From: Alphaproteobacteria bacterium 32-64-14
Lineage (GTDB): Bacteria; Pseudomonadota; Alphaproteobacteria; Caulobacterales; Hyphomonadaceae
Assembly (NCBI GenBank): GCA_002280725.1
Contig: NCEM01000021.1
Span: forward strand, 41,683 to 105,682
Reading direction: 5' to 3'
Length of the DNA: 64,000 nucleotides
Shown: positions 8,997 through 18,452 of the stretch, piece by piece
How the letters are laid out: every line of letters starts with the position of its first letter
How positions within the stretch are numbered: the first letter of the stretch is position 1
The notes under the pieces: generated by a model
What the model was told of the DNA's origin: nothing
Seen by the model: the letters and a program-made list of their open reading frames with translations, nothing else
Databases searched by the model: none
Translations under genes and position numbers: made by a program

Positions 8997-9094
8997 CAGC
9001 CGCGCTCATCCGGCCGGCCCCAAAACGCGCGCATACTCCCTCCATCGTTTCCGCACGGAGGGCAGCCCGTACATCTGTCCAGGCGCCGAGCGAT

Positions 9095-9181
9095 GCGGCC
9101 GGAGCAATCCGGCCGCGGGGACGCGGGATGACCGCTGCCTACCCACGAACCACAACCACCACGCGGCCACCCCGCGTCCCC
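9095..9181. repeat. Nested inverted repeats with GCAA tetraloop
   Basis: A perfect 9-bp stem (9095-9103 with 9108-9116) closes a GCAA tetraloop. Immediately after it, an 11-base arm GGGGACGCGGG (9117-9127) pairs with CCCGCGTCCCC (9171-9181) across 43 bases. There is no coding explanation. It could be a repeat element or a structured transcript. Confidence 0.5.
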
Positions 9182-9398
9182 AGCCCTCCACAAGGGCAAA
9201 ACGACAGCAAACCTCCAGGCCAACCGCGCCGTGGAGCTTTCATTGTTGGCGGACCGCTCGGGCGTCCGCTGCGTTATTCGCAGCTTCCCGTTAGCGGTAC
9301 GCCTGACTGCCAGTGAGCGCGCTGCGAGCCTGAATAGTGAGGGCATCTTGAGCGCTTGCCCGCGCCGGGCAACAATCTCACCAACAGTGCTCGACGGG

Positions 9399-10451
9399 CT
9401 AGGCGGCGGCGACGGGTTCAGTTGGCGCTGCCGCGCGGTGAACCAGCGACACCGCTGTGCCCGGATTCGCGTCCGAGATTTCAACCGTGGCCCCCATCTG
9501 CGCCGCAAGCGCATTGACGATGCTGGTGCCTAGGCCCGCCTTGGCGGTGGGGTCAGCCGCTTTGATGCCGACGCCATTGTCGGTAACGGACAAGGTCCAG
9601 TCACCCCCGTCAGCATGATAGCCGACGACAATCTTTCCAATCCGAAAATCGGGGAATGCGTGCTTCAGGGAATTGATGACGAGTTCAGTGACCACCAACC
9701 CGAAGCTTACTGATGCGTCGGCAGATTTTACAGCTTTGTCCGCCTGTACCTCCAGGGCAATCTGGTTGTGGTCACGGATCATCGACGCCCCGACGCTGGC
9801 GCAAAGGTCTTGCAGATATGCCTTCAAGTCGACTTCGCCCACGCCAGACGAGGCAAGCTGTCGTTGCAACTGCGCGACCGACATTACCCGTGAATGAGCA
9901 TCGGCTAGATGCAGCTGCGTCTCTGGCGATTGAACGCGCCGCGCGCTTTGCAAGATGATGCTTGCTATAATTTGCAGAGAGTTTGCAACGCGATGCTGCA
10001 CCTCTTGAAGCAGCACGCTCTTTTCGCGAATCAGATCGTCCTTGAGCCGCTCAGCGATGCGTGCGTCAGTCACGTCGGCAACGCTCAGGAGAATTCGGAC
10101 ATGACCGAGATCGTCATAGGCCAGCTTGTGGGCATTGAGCACCAAACGGCGCGGCGCTTGCTCACTCCCTTGGCGTAAGTCCATCTCGTAAGCTTCGATG
10201 TTCGCGTTGGTGTTCAGCGTAGCCCCGAGGAGCGAGCGCAATTTCAGCGAGTTCCACTCACCCTTGCCAAGGTCGAATACTGGCTTTCCGACGACGCCCG
10301 TAGCCTGCAGGCCAAAGGCACGGCAGAACGACGCGCTCGCAGCTTGCACCACCATTTCACCGTCAAGGAGGATGAGCGGGGCAGTGGACGACGCGACTAC
10401 GGCAAACGCCAAACTGAGCGCGGCGTCGGGATTGAGCGGCTTGGTGGTCAT
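9399..10451 (-). CDS. PAS-HisKA_2 sensor histidine kinase
   Basis: This protein has 350 residues and no membrane segments, so it is a soluble kinase. A PAS-like sensor occupies about residues 20-140 (LILLDGEMVVQAASASFCRAFG). The HisKA_2 dimerisation/phospho-acceptor motif follows (LLQEVQHRVANSLQIIAS; His is the expected phosphorylation site). The HATPase region has N-box VTELVINSLKHAF and G-box DNGVGI and AGLGTSIV. This class often feeds single-domain response regulators or general stress pathways in alphaproteobacteria (family knowledge); no partner lies next to it. ATG 10451 is preferred because GAGG lies 6 bases upstream. Ligand unknown. Confidence 0.88.
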   Translation of the reverse strand: MTTKPLNPDAALSLAFAVVASSTAPLILLDGEMVVQAASASFCRAFGLQATGVVGKPVFDLGKGEWNSLKLRSLLGATLNTNANIEAYEMDLRQGSEQAPRRLVLNAHKLAYDDLGHVRILLSVADVTDARIAERLKDDLIREKSVLLQEVQHRVANSLQIIASIILQSARRVQSPETQLHLADAHSRVMSVAQLQRQLASSGVGEVDLKAYLQDLCASVGASMIRDHNQIALEVQADKAVKSADASVSFGLVVTELVINSLKHAFPDFRIGKIVVGYHADGGDWTLSVTDNGVGIKAADPTAKAGLGTSIVNALAAQMGATVEISDANPGTAVSLVHRAAAPTEPVAAA

Positions 10452-10736
10452 GGCGACCTCATCGAGAGCCGGAGGCTCGCGGCGCGAAAGCCACAAACGG
10501 CGCGTACAGCACACTGTCTGCGAACCACTCTCAATGGCTCAGTTACGCATACTTCCTGGATAGCACACATATCATCATGCTGTTGGGAAATAAAAATGCC
10601 GTCGCTGCACGCGGGTGCGGAGCTGCCGGGCCCGCTGGTCGAGCGGACCAACCGACGAACCGGCGCGAGATTTTGTCGTACTCCACATGCCCACGGTGCA
10701 AAGGCACACGAAAGCTAACGTGACCTCAAACACGGC

Positions 10737-10928
10737 TTGTCATCCCGGAAGCGCCCTTCGACGCCGCCTGCGGCGTCGCTCAGGGTAAAACCGCAGCGCT
10801 ATCCAGGGACCCATTTCACCACCCCGACACTGTCACGATGGATCCCGGGTCTCGCTACGCTCGCCCGGGATGACAACTGTTGGATAGGCCTCATGGTGAG
10901 CCTGTCGAACCACGAGGCCGTGCTCACC
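10737..10928. repeat. Dispersed intergenic repeat with terminal inverted repeats
   Basis: A perfect 12-base inverted repeat, TTGTCATCCCGG (10737-10748) and CCGGGATGACAA (10865-10876), frames an internal GC palindrome. The flank 10906-10928 is identical, in reverse orientation, to 27181-27203, and 10888-10904 to 27248-27264. Noncoding. Confidence 0.65.
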
Positions 10929-10950
10929 AGCGCCCGCTTTCAACGCCCCC

Positions 10951-10983
10951 AAAACAAAAAACGCCGGCCCGCGAGGGCCGGCG
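10951..10983 (-). terminator. Intrinsic terminator of the TonB-dependent receptor gene
   Basis: A perfect 9-bp GC stem (10962-10970 with 10975-10983) has a GCGA loop. On the minus strand it is followed by TTTTTTGTTTT, 28 bases after the receptor stop codon. Confidence 0.85.
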
Positions 10984-11010
10984 CTGATGTTGGTCGTCTG
11001 ATCCTTAGGA

Positions 11011-13680
11011 TCAGAAGTGGACTTGCAGTTCCACGCCGTACATGCGCGGCAGGGTGGGCGTGTAGCCCTGATAGATCTGGTTGTTCTGCGTCACGTCGAG
11101 CGAGCGGCGGCGGAACGCCGTGGCGGCGTCGTAGCCCTCGTCGTCGAACGCATTGCGGACCCAGCCGATGACAGTCAGGTAGCCGTCGGCGTCGTTCCAG
11201 ATCAGACGGGCGTCGGTCTGGGCGAAGTCCGGCGTGAACGTGACCGGATCGTTGAAGATCGAGGTCGTGAACTTGTCGCGCCAGTAGTAGCTGAACGACG
11301 GCATCAGGGTGGCGCCGTCCGCGAAGTTGAACGTGTAGGCGACGTTGAGCGCCACCTTGTTCTCCGGCGATTGCGGCAGGACGTTGCCTTCCACGCTCTG
11401 CGCGGCGGTCAGCGAACCGACGGCCGGGCAGCTTGCGGGCTGGTCCGGACCGGCAGCCTGCGTTGGCGGCGTGCAGAGGTTGTTCACGTAGAAGCCGCTC
11501 TTGGTGACTTCCGGCTTCAGCCAGGCGTAGGTCGCGCGGATCGTCAGGTCGTCGATCGGACGCCAGACAGACTCAACCTCGAAGCCGGTCGTCTGCACCT
11601 TCGGCATGTTGACGAAGCCCGAGAACGCCAGTGCAGGGCCCTCGCCATCCGGGTCGATCGACAGCGGAACCTGCACGTCCTTGTAGTCGTACAGGAAGGC
11701 CGCGAAGTTGGCGGTGAGGCCGTATTCCGGGACTTCCTGCTTCCAGCCGAGTTCGAAGGCGTCGACCGTCTCTTCGTTCGTGCGCGGCAGCGGGGCCATG
11801 TCGGTGGCGTTGAAGCCGCCTGTCTTGTAGCCGCGGCTGTACTTGGCGAACACCATCGTGTCGTCCCACGGGCGGTATTCAAGACCGGCGGTGCCGGTCC
11901 AGGCATCCCACTGGTCTTCCAGCAGGCGCTCGGCGTTGCCGGTCATGGCGTTGTAGGTCACGCCAGACGGGTTCGCGATCGTCGAGCTGGTCACGCCCGG
12001 CTGCGGTCCCGGAACCGACGAGACGCCGTTCCAGATGGCGCGGGTGACGTCGGTGTAGGGCGAGTAGCCCGGTGCGAACGAGCACTGCACATAGCAGAAC
12101 AGGCGGGCCTGTTCCTGGATGTGCTTGTTGTCGATCGAGTAGCGGATGCCGACCGTGGCCTTGAACTGGTCGTTGATCTCCCAGTCACCCTGGGCATAGG
12201 CGCCGTACGAGTTGTTGTTGCCGATGTTGTTGGTGAAGCTGAAGATGCGCTCCGGGTTCGCAGCAGCCAGGCCGATCGGGGCGTAGGCGGCGTTGAGCGC
12301 CAGGATGCCCGGCGCGGAGGCCAGCGGCTCGTCCTTGTAGTAGGTCGTGACGGGCTGCTTGAAGTTCTCCTGGTAGGCATACACGCCCGCGATCCACTGC
12401 AGCGGACCCTCATGCGTCGAGATGAAGTTCAGCTCGTTCGAGAAGAACGCGCGGTTCTCGTTGTAACGCAGCGTCTGCGACGGGAAAATCGTCCGCGGCG
12501 CCGACCCCGGCGTGCCTACCGGCGCAGGCGCGCCGAACGACGTCGAGTTGTAGCGGATCGACGTGACGGGCGTGCCGTCCTGGTCGTCTGTCAGCACGTA
12601 ATTATAGTATATGTACCCGCCCAGATACTTGATGTCGAAGCCGGGGGCTTCGTAGATCATCTCGAGGGCGAAGTCGTCATAGGCGTCGAGCTTGGCGCTG
12701 CGCGCGCCACACGAGTTGACCGTGTTGCGATCGACCAGCGCCGGGTTCTGCTGCAGCGAGCCGCACTGGGTGAAGCCCAGCTTGCGCGGATCGGAGCCGA
12801 AGGCCCAGGTCTGGTTCGGGCCGGTTGCGCCGGTGCCCGAGAGAGAGCCGAACGAGTTGACGTCGTACGGGGCCAGGTTGTTCGGCGTGGTGCGGCCGCC
12901 CGGAGGGCCGGCGCTGTCGTAACGGCCGGTGGTGTACTTGGTCCACCACGAGAACGAGTCGCCGATGTCGCCCTCGAACTGGACTTCAGCGTTCCAGTTG
13001 TTGAGGTTGTAGCCTTCCGTCTCGTTCGTTCCGTAGTTGTAGAAGATACCTTCGTCGCGGACTTCCTTCACAGCCACAACGCGGCCGCGCAGCCAGTCTT
13101 CGGCGATCGGCCCGGAGAGCGAGAAGCCGGCCTTGCGCTGGTCGAAGTTGCCCATGCCGAGGACGAGTTCGCCCTGGAAGTCGTCGGTCGGACGCTTGGA
13201 GACGATGTTCAGCGCGCCGCCGATCGAGTTGCGGCCGTACAGCGTGCCTTGCGGGCCGCGGAGGACTTCGATGCGGTCGACGAAGAGGTTGTCCCGGCCG
13301 GCGATCGACGCGAACGACTGGTAGATGCCGTCCGTGTAGTTCGCGACGCCCGGTTCAGCGCCGAAGTTGTTGGTGTTGCGGCCGATGCCGCGCAGCGTGA
13401 CGCGCTCGTTGCCGGCCGTGTAGGAAAGGCCCGGCGTGAGGTTGGTCAGGTCGGTGATCGAGCGGATGCCGAGTTCGTCGCGCATCTCGGACGTAACGGC
13501 GGTGACGGCCACGGCGACGTCCTGGACGCTCTCCTGGCGTTTGTTGGCAGTGATGACGACGACGTCGCGACCGGCATCAGCCTCGTCGGACGGCGGCGTG
13601 GTGGGCTCTTGCGCGAACGCCGGCATTGCAATGCCGAGCGCGAACAAGCTGACCAGTGAAATACGGTTCAAGTGCGCCAT
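11011..13680 (-). CDS. TonB-dependent outer-membrane receptor
   Basis: This protein has 889 residues. The signal peptide ends MPAFAQ (about residue 24). A TonB-box-like segment VVVITANKRQE (about 41-51) precedes the plug, which contains GIRSITDLTNLTPGL and RVEVLRGPQGTLYGRN. The rest is a long beta-barrel closing with a terminal aromatic (YGVELQVHF), as expected for outer-membrane insertion. Such receptors import large or scarce substrates using TonB energy. The barrel resembles the substrate-diverse class common in Caulobacterales and sphingomonads, so the substrate cannot be told. GGAGGT lies 8 bases before the ATG. No transporter or degradation genes adjoin it. Confidence 0.92.
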   Translation of the reverse strand: MAHLNRISLVSLFALGIAMPAFAQEPTTPPSDEADAGRDVVVITANKRQESVQDVAVAVTAVTSEMRDELGIRSITDLTNLTPGLSYTAGNERVTLRGIGRNTNNFGAEPGVANYTDGIYQSFASIAGRDNLFVDRIEVLRGPQGTLYGRNSIGGALNIVSKRPTDDFQGELVLGMGNFDQRKAGFSLSGPIAEDWLRGRVVAVKEVRDEGIFYNYGTNETEGYNLNNWNAEVQFEGDIGDSFSWWTKYTTGRYDSAGPPGGRTTPNNLAPYDVNSFGSLSGTGATGPNQTWAFGSDPRKLGFTQCGSLQQNPALVDRNTVNSCGARSAKLDAYDDFALEMIYEAPGFDIKYLGGYIYYNYVLTDDQDGTPVTSIRYNSTSFGAPAPVGTPGSAPRTIFPSQTLRYNENRAFFSNELNFISTHEGPLQWIAGVYAYQENFKQPVTTYYKDEPLASAPGILALNAAYAPIGLAAANPERIFSFTNNIGNNNSYGAYAQGDWEINDQFKATVGIRYSIDNKHIQEQARLFCYVQCSFAPGYSPYTDVTRAIWNGVSSVPGPQPGVTSSTIANPSGVTYNAMTGNAERLLEDQWDAWTGTAGLEYRPWDDTMVFAKYSRGYKTGGFNATDMAPLPRTNEETVDAFELGWKQEVPEYGLTANFAAFLYDYKDVQVPLSIDPDGEGPALAFSGFVNMPKVQTTGFEVESVWRPIDDLTIRATYAWLKPEVTKSGFYVNNLCTPPTQAAGPDQPASCPAVGSLTAAQSVEGNVLPQSPENKVALNVAYTFNFADGATLMPSFSYYWRDKFTTSIFNDPVTFTPDFAQTDARLIWNDADGYLTVIGWVRNAFDDEGYDAATAFRRRSLDVTQNNQIYQGYTPTLPRMYGVELQVHF

Positions 13681-13998
13681 TCGCGCCTACCTCCAATGTG
13701 CGTGTGCTCCCGCGGCGCTCTCGTTTTTTACGGCTTTATGAGCGTCGACGCTTCCGTGGCGTTAGCCAGGAATCGCAGCCTGAAGTTGCGGTTTGCTGAC
13801 GAAGCCGTCAACTGTGTAACGTGTCGCTACGTCAAAGAATCCTCCATTTTTGCATGAAAGACACGGTTTTTGCCGCGCTTGCGCAATATGACGCTACAGG
13901 CACCATAAACGGAAACGTTATAGTTTCGATACACCAGTATGTCAGCCGTAGCGACAACTTCCGCAGCGTCCATATGCGTAATTTGAGCGTCGTTGCTA
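13681..13998. promoter_or_regulatory. Upstream region of the TonB receptor with a spaced inverted repeat
   Basis: The 318-base gap is less GC-rich than its surroundings and holds no supported gene. TGTCGCTACG (13822-13831) and its exact reverse complement CGTAGCGACA (13947-13956) lie 115 bases apart and could be paired regulator sites for the receptor gene. Confidence 0.4.
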
Positions 13999-16467
13999 TC
14001 AGGAATTGCGCGGTTTGGCGCGGTAGGTGGGCTGCGCGGACGCTGGGTCATCCGGCCAGGCGTGTTTCGGGTAGCGACCCTTCATGTCCTTCTTCATGTC
14101 GTGATAGCCGCCCTTCCAGAAGGCCGGTACGTCGCGGGTCATCGCAATGGGACGCATCGCCGGCGAGAGCAGCGCCAGCGTGAGGGGAATCCGGCCATCG
14201 CCGACGGTTGGGTGGACCGCCGTTCCGAACACCTGCTGCACCTTGCACGAGACCGTCGGCCCGCCTTCGGAGGTGTAGTCGATCGCAAGCGTATCGCCCG
14301 ATGGCGGTGTCCACCGGAGCGGCGCAAGGCGCGCCAGGTCGCGCGGCATTGGCCAGTCGAGCAGCGTCATCGCGGCATCGGCCAACTGACCGCCGCCCAG
14401 CTTCTCCAGCGCATCCGGGGCCGAGAGCATCGGGCCGAGCCAGTCGTTGATGCTATCCACCAGCCTCGTACGGAAGTCAGCGGGCCACGGGGCGCCAAGA
14501 TTGCGCGACAGGAGATCGATGCGTGCTGCGAGCGCATCGAGCGCATCGCCATGGCGCAGAACGGAAAGTCCGCGCGTGCGCACCGCGTCCATCAAGGCCG
14601 CGCGCACAAGATCTGCTGAGGGCGCGGGAAGCTGGACCTCGTCGAGCACGATGGCGCCTAGGCGCCGTGTGCGGCGCGCGCGGACACGGCCAGAGCCGGG
14701 ATCGTATTCAGCGCGCTCGATGGTTTCGACTGCGCCAGAGGCAAGCGCCTGATCCTCGGACAGCTGTGCCGCCAGCGTGATACGAAGATCGGGGCCGGCG
14801 CCTGTCATGTCCGCGACGGCCAGCCACTCAGAGCGCGCAAGCGGATCGGTTTCGTCCAGCATTGCGCCGCGCCCGCCGGCCAGCACAAAACGCCCAGGCG
14901 CCTGGCCGCGCGATCGTGCGATGCGTTCGGGGAAGGCGTGCGCGAGGATGGCGGCGCTGCTGGCCCGCGTGGCGGCCGCCTTGCCGCCGGCCGAACGGGC
15001 CCAGCGCTGGGCGAGGTCGCGCATGGCGCGGGCGCGGGGGCCATTGTCATTGCGGAACCGGCGCAGACGATCATCGAGATCGCTGGACCGGCCGCCGAGG
15101 TCGCGCTCGCTCATAACGGCGGCGATTTCGGAAGCGAGTTGCGCATGGCCCGTGTCCGCTGCCTGCAGCATCATCATGGCGAGGCGCGGCGGCAGAGGCA
15201 GGTCGCCGATGCGCTGCCCGAGGCTGGTGAGATCGCCCTGCTTGTCGAGCGCGCCGCCAGCCACGAGCGCCTGCTTTGCCTGCCGCCAGGCCACATCGCG
15301 CGGCGGGTTAAGCCAGCGCAGGTCTGCCGGCGCCTTCGCGCCCCAGCGCGTCAGGTCGAGCGCAAGGCCTGTGAGATCGGCGTTTTCCATCTCGGGCGAG
15401 GGTGAGGCCGCAAAGCCGCGCATTTCGGCTTCGCGCCACAGCCGGTAACAGACACCGGGTCCCGTGCGGCCCGCGCGGCCGCGGCGCTGGTCTGCGTTGG
15501 CGACCGAGACGCGCACAGTTTCGAGGCGCGATACGCCGAGGGATGCGTCGTAGCGTGGCACGCGGGCAAAGCCTGCGTCGATCACGACGCGGACACCTTC
15601 GATGGTGATGGCGCTTTCAGCGATGTCGGTCGCGATCACCACCTTGCGCATGCCGGAAGGCGCGGGCGCGATGGCGGCGTTCTGGTCCTGCGGCGACAGC
15701 GCGCCATAGAGCGGCGTGATCAGCACATTGTCCGCGACAGGGCCGATGCGATCAGCGGCGCGCGTGATCTCGGCGACGCCGGGCAGGAAGGCGAGGACTG
15801 AGCCATCTTCTTCAGCAAGCGCCTTGCGGATGGCGGCGGCGACTTGTTCATCCATGCGTCCACGCGCGTCGTATCCGAGATAGCGTGTCTCCACCGGCCA
15901 TGCGCGGCCAAGGCTTTCTATCAGGGGGCCATCGAAGAAAGCGCGCGTGAGATCCGCCGGCAGCGTGGCCGACATAAGTACGATGCGCAGATCCTCCCGC
16001 AGCACGGCTTGCGCGTCCAGCGCGAAGGCCAGGCCTTCGTCGGCGTCCAGCGAGCGTTCGTGGAATTCGTCGAACAGCACCCCCGCAATGCCTTCCAGCG
16101 TGGGATCTGACAGGATCATGCGGCTGAATACGCCCTCGGTGACGACCTCGATCCGGCTTTCCTTTGAGACGCGCACGTCGAGGCGCGAGCGCAGGCCGAT
16201 GGTCTGGCCGACGCGCTCGCCAAGGCTGCTGGCCATGCGCTCGGCGGCCGCGCGGGCGGCGATGCGGCGAGGTTCGACCAGGATGAGTTTGCGGCCCGCG
16301 GTCCAGCCTTCGTCCAGCAGGGCGAGCGGCACGCGCGTTGTCTTGCCCGCGCCGGGCGGTGCGGAAATGACGAGACGCACGCCGGTCCGGAGTTCGGCCC
16401 GGATCGGCTCTATGACGTCTTCAATCGGAAGGTCACTTGCAGGGTTCGGCGGCGCTGGCATAGCCAT
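13999..16467 (-). CDS. hrpB: ATP-dependent helicase HrpB
   Basis: This protein has 822 residues, the usual HrpB length. The DEAH/RHA-type helicase core is clear: Walker A APPGAGKTTR near residue 36, motif II in VLFDEFHERSLDAD near 130, and motif VI in NADQRRGRAGRTGPG near 335. The helicase-associated and HrpB C-terminal domains follow, with the expected PAFWKGGYHDMKKDMKGRYP segment near the end. It is probably an RNA helicase; its role in alphaproteobacteria is poorly defined. Its ATG lies 7 bases downstream of the mntP stop, so the two are likely co-transcribed. Confidence 0.93.
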   Translation of the reverse strand: MAMPAPPNPASDLPIEDVIEPIRAELRTGVRLVISAPPGAGKTTRVPLALLDEGWTAGRKLILVEPRRIAARAAAERMASSLGERVGQTIGLRSRLDVRVSKESRIEVVTEGVFSRMILSDPTLEGIAGVLFDEFHERSLDADEGLAFALDAQAVLREDLRIVLMSATLPADLTRAFFDGPLIESLGRAWPVETRYLGYDARGRMDEQVAAAIRKALAEEDGSVLAFLPGVAEITRAADRIGPVADNVLITPLYGALSPQDQNAAIAPAPSGMRKVVIATDIAESAITIEGVRVVIDAGFARVPRYDASLGVSRLETVRVSVANADQRRGRAGRTGPGVCYRLWREAEMRGFAASPSPEMENADLTGLALDLTRWGAKAPADLRWLNPPRDVAWRQAKQALVAGGALDKQGDLTSLGQRIGDLPLPPRLAMMMLQAADTGHAQLASEIAAVMSERDLGGRSSDLDDRLRRFRNDNGPRARAMRDLAQRWARSAGGKAAATRASSAAILAHAFPERIARSRGQAPGRFVLAGGRGAMLDETDPLARSEWLAVADMTGAGPDLRITLAAQLSEDQALASGAVETIERAEYDPGSGRVRARRTRRLGAIVLDEVQLPAPSADLVRAALMDAVRTRGLSVLRHGDALDALAARIDLLSRNLGAPWPADFRTRLVDSINDWLGPMLSAPDALEKLGGGQLADAAMTLLDWPMPRDLARLAPLRWTPPSGDTLAIDYTSEGGPTVSCKVQQVFGTAVHPTVGDGRIPLTLALLSPAMRPIAMTRDVPAFWKGGYHDMKKDMKGRYPKHAWPDDPASAQPTYRAKPRNS

Positions 16468-16474
16468 CCGACTA

Positions 16475-17050
16475 TCAGCCGAAGGCGCGATGGTCGATCA
16501 GCACCTTGGCGCCGATCACGATCAGGATCAGCCCGCCGATGATCTCGGCCTGCGAGCCCAGCGCTCGCGCGCCGGCTCGGCCGATCAGTACGCCGACAGC
16601 AGAGAGTGCGAACGTCACGAGACCGATGGTAATGACGCTGACGATGACGGGGGCGTCTAGTGTTGGCAGCATAATTCCGGCGGCTGCGGCGTCGATGCTG
16701 ACGGCGATGGCAAGCGTGATCAGGACCCAGCCGCGCGCAGGCTTTTCCTTGCCGGGGTCGCTCTCTTCGCCGGGCGGGTCCTTGGCGAAGCCCTCGTAAA
16801 TCATCTTGCCGCCCACGATGGCGAGCAGGACAAAGGCTATCCAATGATCGGAGCTTGCGATCACGTCGGCGAACAGGAGGCCGAGGCCCCAGCCGATCAG
16901 GGGCGCGATGGCCTGGGCGAGGCCGAAGGCAAGGCCGATGATGAGCGCGGTGCGCAGGGGACGTTCGCGCATCACGGCGCCTTGGCCGAGTGCGACGGCG
17001 AAAGCGTCGGCCGCAAGTCCGAAGGCGAGCAGGATAAGAGAAATCGACAT
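16475..17050 (-). CDS. mntP: MntP-like putative manganese efflux pump
   Basis: This 191-residue protein has six membrane segments arranged as two repeats. The acidic membrane motifs ADAFAVALGQG (first segment) and VSIDAAAAGIM (fourth) are the family hallmarks. A short charged cytoplasmic loop (FAKDPPGEESDPGKEKP) separates the halves. Members export Mn2+ from the cytoplasm. ATG 17050 was chosen over an upstream TTG because the protein then begins directly with the first membrane helix. It lies between the RNA methyltransferase and hrpB genes on the same strand. No yybP-ykoY riboswitch is evident in the 55-base gap upstream. Confidence 0.85.
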   Translation of the reverse strand: MSISLILLAFGLAADAFAVALGQGAVMRERPLRTALIIGLAFGLAQAIAPLIGWGLGLLFADVIASSDHWIAFVLLAIVGGKMIYEGFAKDPPGEESDPGKEKPARGWVLITLAIAVSIDAAAAGIMLPTLDAPVIVSVITIGLVTFALSAVGVLIGRAGARALGSQAEIIGGLILIVIGAKVLIDHRAFG

Positions 17051-17105
17051 GGCGGGGCGGTAGCAGGCGGGTTCTCGAGAGACAATCGGGCGCAAGGGCG
17101 ACAGT

Positions 17106-18344
17106 TCAGCGCCTCAGGGCCGCGACGATCTCGATGTGTGGCGACCACAGGAATTGGTCGATCGGCGTCAGGCGCTCAAGCCTGAACCCTGCATCCAGCA
17201 TCATCTTCAGATCGCGCGCGAAGGTCTGCGCGTTGCAGGAGACCATGGCGGCGTGACCGATCTTCGAGCCGGCCAGTTCCCGCGTCTGCGCCTCGGCGCC
17301 GGCGCGGGGCGGGTCGATCACGGCGGCGTCGTACTTGCCGAGTTCGAGGCGGGTGAGCGGCTGGCGGCAGAGATCGCGTTTTTCGATCGTGACGGGCTTG
17401 ATGCCCTGCGTGCGGCGCGAAGCCTTGTCGATAGCAGCGAGCCCGGCGAGTTCGCCCTCCACCGCGTGGACGGATGCATGGGCGGCGAGCGGCAGCGAAA
17501 ACGTTCCGGCGCCGGCAAACAGATCGACGATGCGTTTGGCGCCGGCAACGGCTTCGGCAACGAGGCGGACCATGGCGGATTCGGCTTCAGCACTCGCCTG
17601 AAGAAAGCCGCCGGGCGGTGGCGTCACGTCGGCATTTCCCATGCGCAGTATGGGCGCGGTGCGCTCTGCTGCGACTTCGCCGTTGAGCGAGAGACGCGCG
17701 AGCCCAAGTTTGGTCGCGGCCTGCACCAACGCGGCGCGTGCGTCTGCGGACAGGTTTTTCGGTACGCCGGTGATGGCGAGGTCTATGCCAGTCAGCGTTT
17801 CGGTAGCGGCGATGGTGAGCGCGTCGTGCGGGGGCGCGGCGATGGCTGCGATCTCGCGCAGGCCGGGGAGCAGCGCCTGCAAAGCGGGACGTATGACAGC
17901 GCAATCGGTGATCGGCACAATGCGGTGGCTGCGGCGACCGTGGAAGCCGATCTCGATGCGGCCCTGCGCCCGGTGCGCTGCAAGGATGGCGCGGCGTCGC
18001 GAGCGGGGCGGCGCCATGATGGTGGGCGCGATCTGAGCGTCAATGCCCGCATAGCTCAGGCTTTGCGCGATCTGGCTGCGCTTGAAGGCGGCGTAGGTTT
18101 CATCGCTGAGATGCTGCAGCGAGCATCCGCCGCATTCACCATAATGACTGCACTTTGGCTGCGCTCGCTCCGGCGAGGGCGTCACCAGTTCCACGACGCG
18201 CGCGCGATCTCCGGACAACTCAGCGCGCACGGTTTCGCCGGGCAGGGTCAGCGGCACGAAGACCTGGCGGCCTTCGTGTTCGGCAATACCATCGCCCTGG
18301 GCGCCCAGCTTCTGAATGACAAGGTTGACCGTCTGGTCCGGCAT
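17106..18344 (-). CDS. RlmD/RumA-like 23S rRNA (uracil-C5) methyltransferase
   Basis: This protein has 412 residues. A short TRAM-like N-terminus (residues 3-50) is followed by a [4Fe-4S] motif CSHYGECGGC with a further Cys in ITDCAVI. The SAM-binding motif is VDLFAGAGTFSLPLA, the DPPRAGA motif follows, and the catalytic Cys lies in MVSCNAQTFARDL. These enzymes make 5-methyluridine in rRNA; which position cannot be read from sequence. ATG 18344 was chosen because the family domain begins there. Upstream in-frame sequence overlaps the divergent modB region and is not protein-like. It is first in the minus-strand group with mntP and hrpB. Confidence 0.88.
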   Translation of the reverse strand: MPDQTVNLVIQKLGAQGDGIAEHEGRQVFVPLTLPGETVRAELSGDRARVVELVTPSPERAQPKCSHYGECGGCSLQHLSDETYAAFKRSQIAQSLSYAGIDAQIAPTIMAPPRSRRRAILAAHRAQGRIEIGFHGRRSHRIVPITDCAVIRPALQALLPGLREIAAIAAPPHDALTIAATETLTGIDLAITGVPKNLSADARAALVQAATKLGLARLSLNGEVAAERTAPILRMGNADVTPPPGGFLQASAEAESAMVRLVAEAVAGAKRIVDLFAGAGTFSLPLAAHASVHAVEGELAGLAAIDKASRRTQGIKPVTIEKRDLCRQPLTRLELGKYDAAVIDPPRAGAEAQTRELAGSKIGHAAMVSCNAQTFARDLKMMLDAGFRLERLTPIDQFLWSPHIEIVAALRR

Positions 18345-18452
18345 GAGCGCCTTCAAGCAGTTTCCCGGATCGAAGGCCAGCTTCGCGTGATGCGCGAAGG
18401 TTAAAGTACGCCTGGGACAATTATCGGCTTGAGCCCTCAAGGCCTGCGCGAC

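Larger units (their letters stand above)
8840..9398. other. Intergenic region with inverted repeats (559 bases)
   Basis: No convincing gene is seen. It holds a near-perfect hairpin just after the lipoprotein gene (8861-8891), a copy of a dispersed sequence (8933-8996, minus orientation) and two nested inverted repeats at 9095-9181. Confidence 0.6.
10452..11010. other. Intergenic region with dispersed repeat and terminator (559 bases)
   Basis: The first part is the upstream region of the kinase gene. The rest is a dispersed repeat (10737-10928) and the terminator of the TonB receptor gene (10951-10983). No gene is supported. Confidence 0.6.

Noticed and set aside
8755..9294. 179-codon plus-strand frame in the 9-kb gap
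   Set aside because: Overlaps the lipoprotein gene end and inverted repeats; unlikely composition.
11017..13659. 880-codon plus-strand open frame
   Set aside because: Exact mirror of the TonB receptor gene, a result of codon bias.
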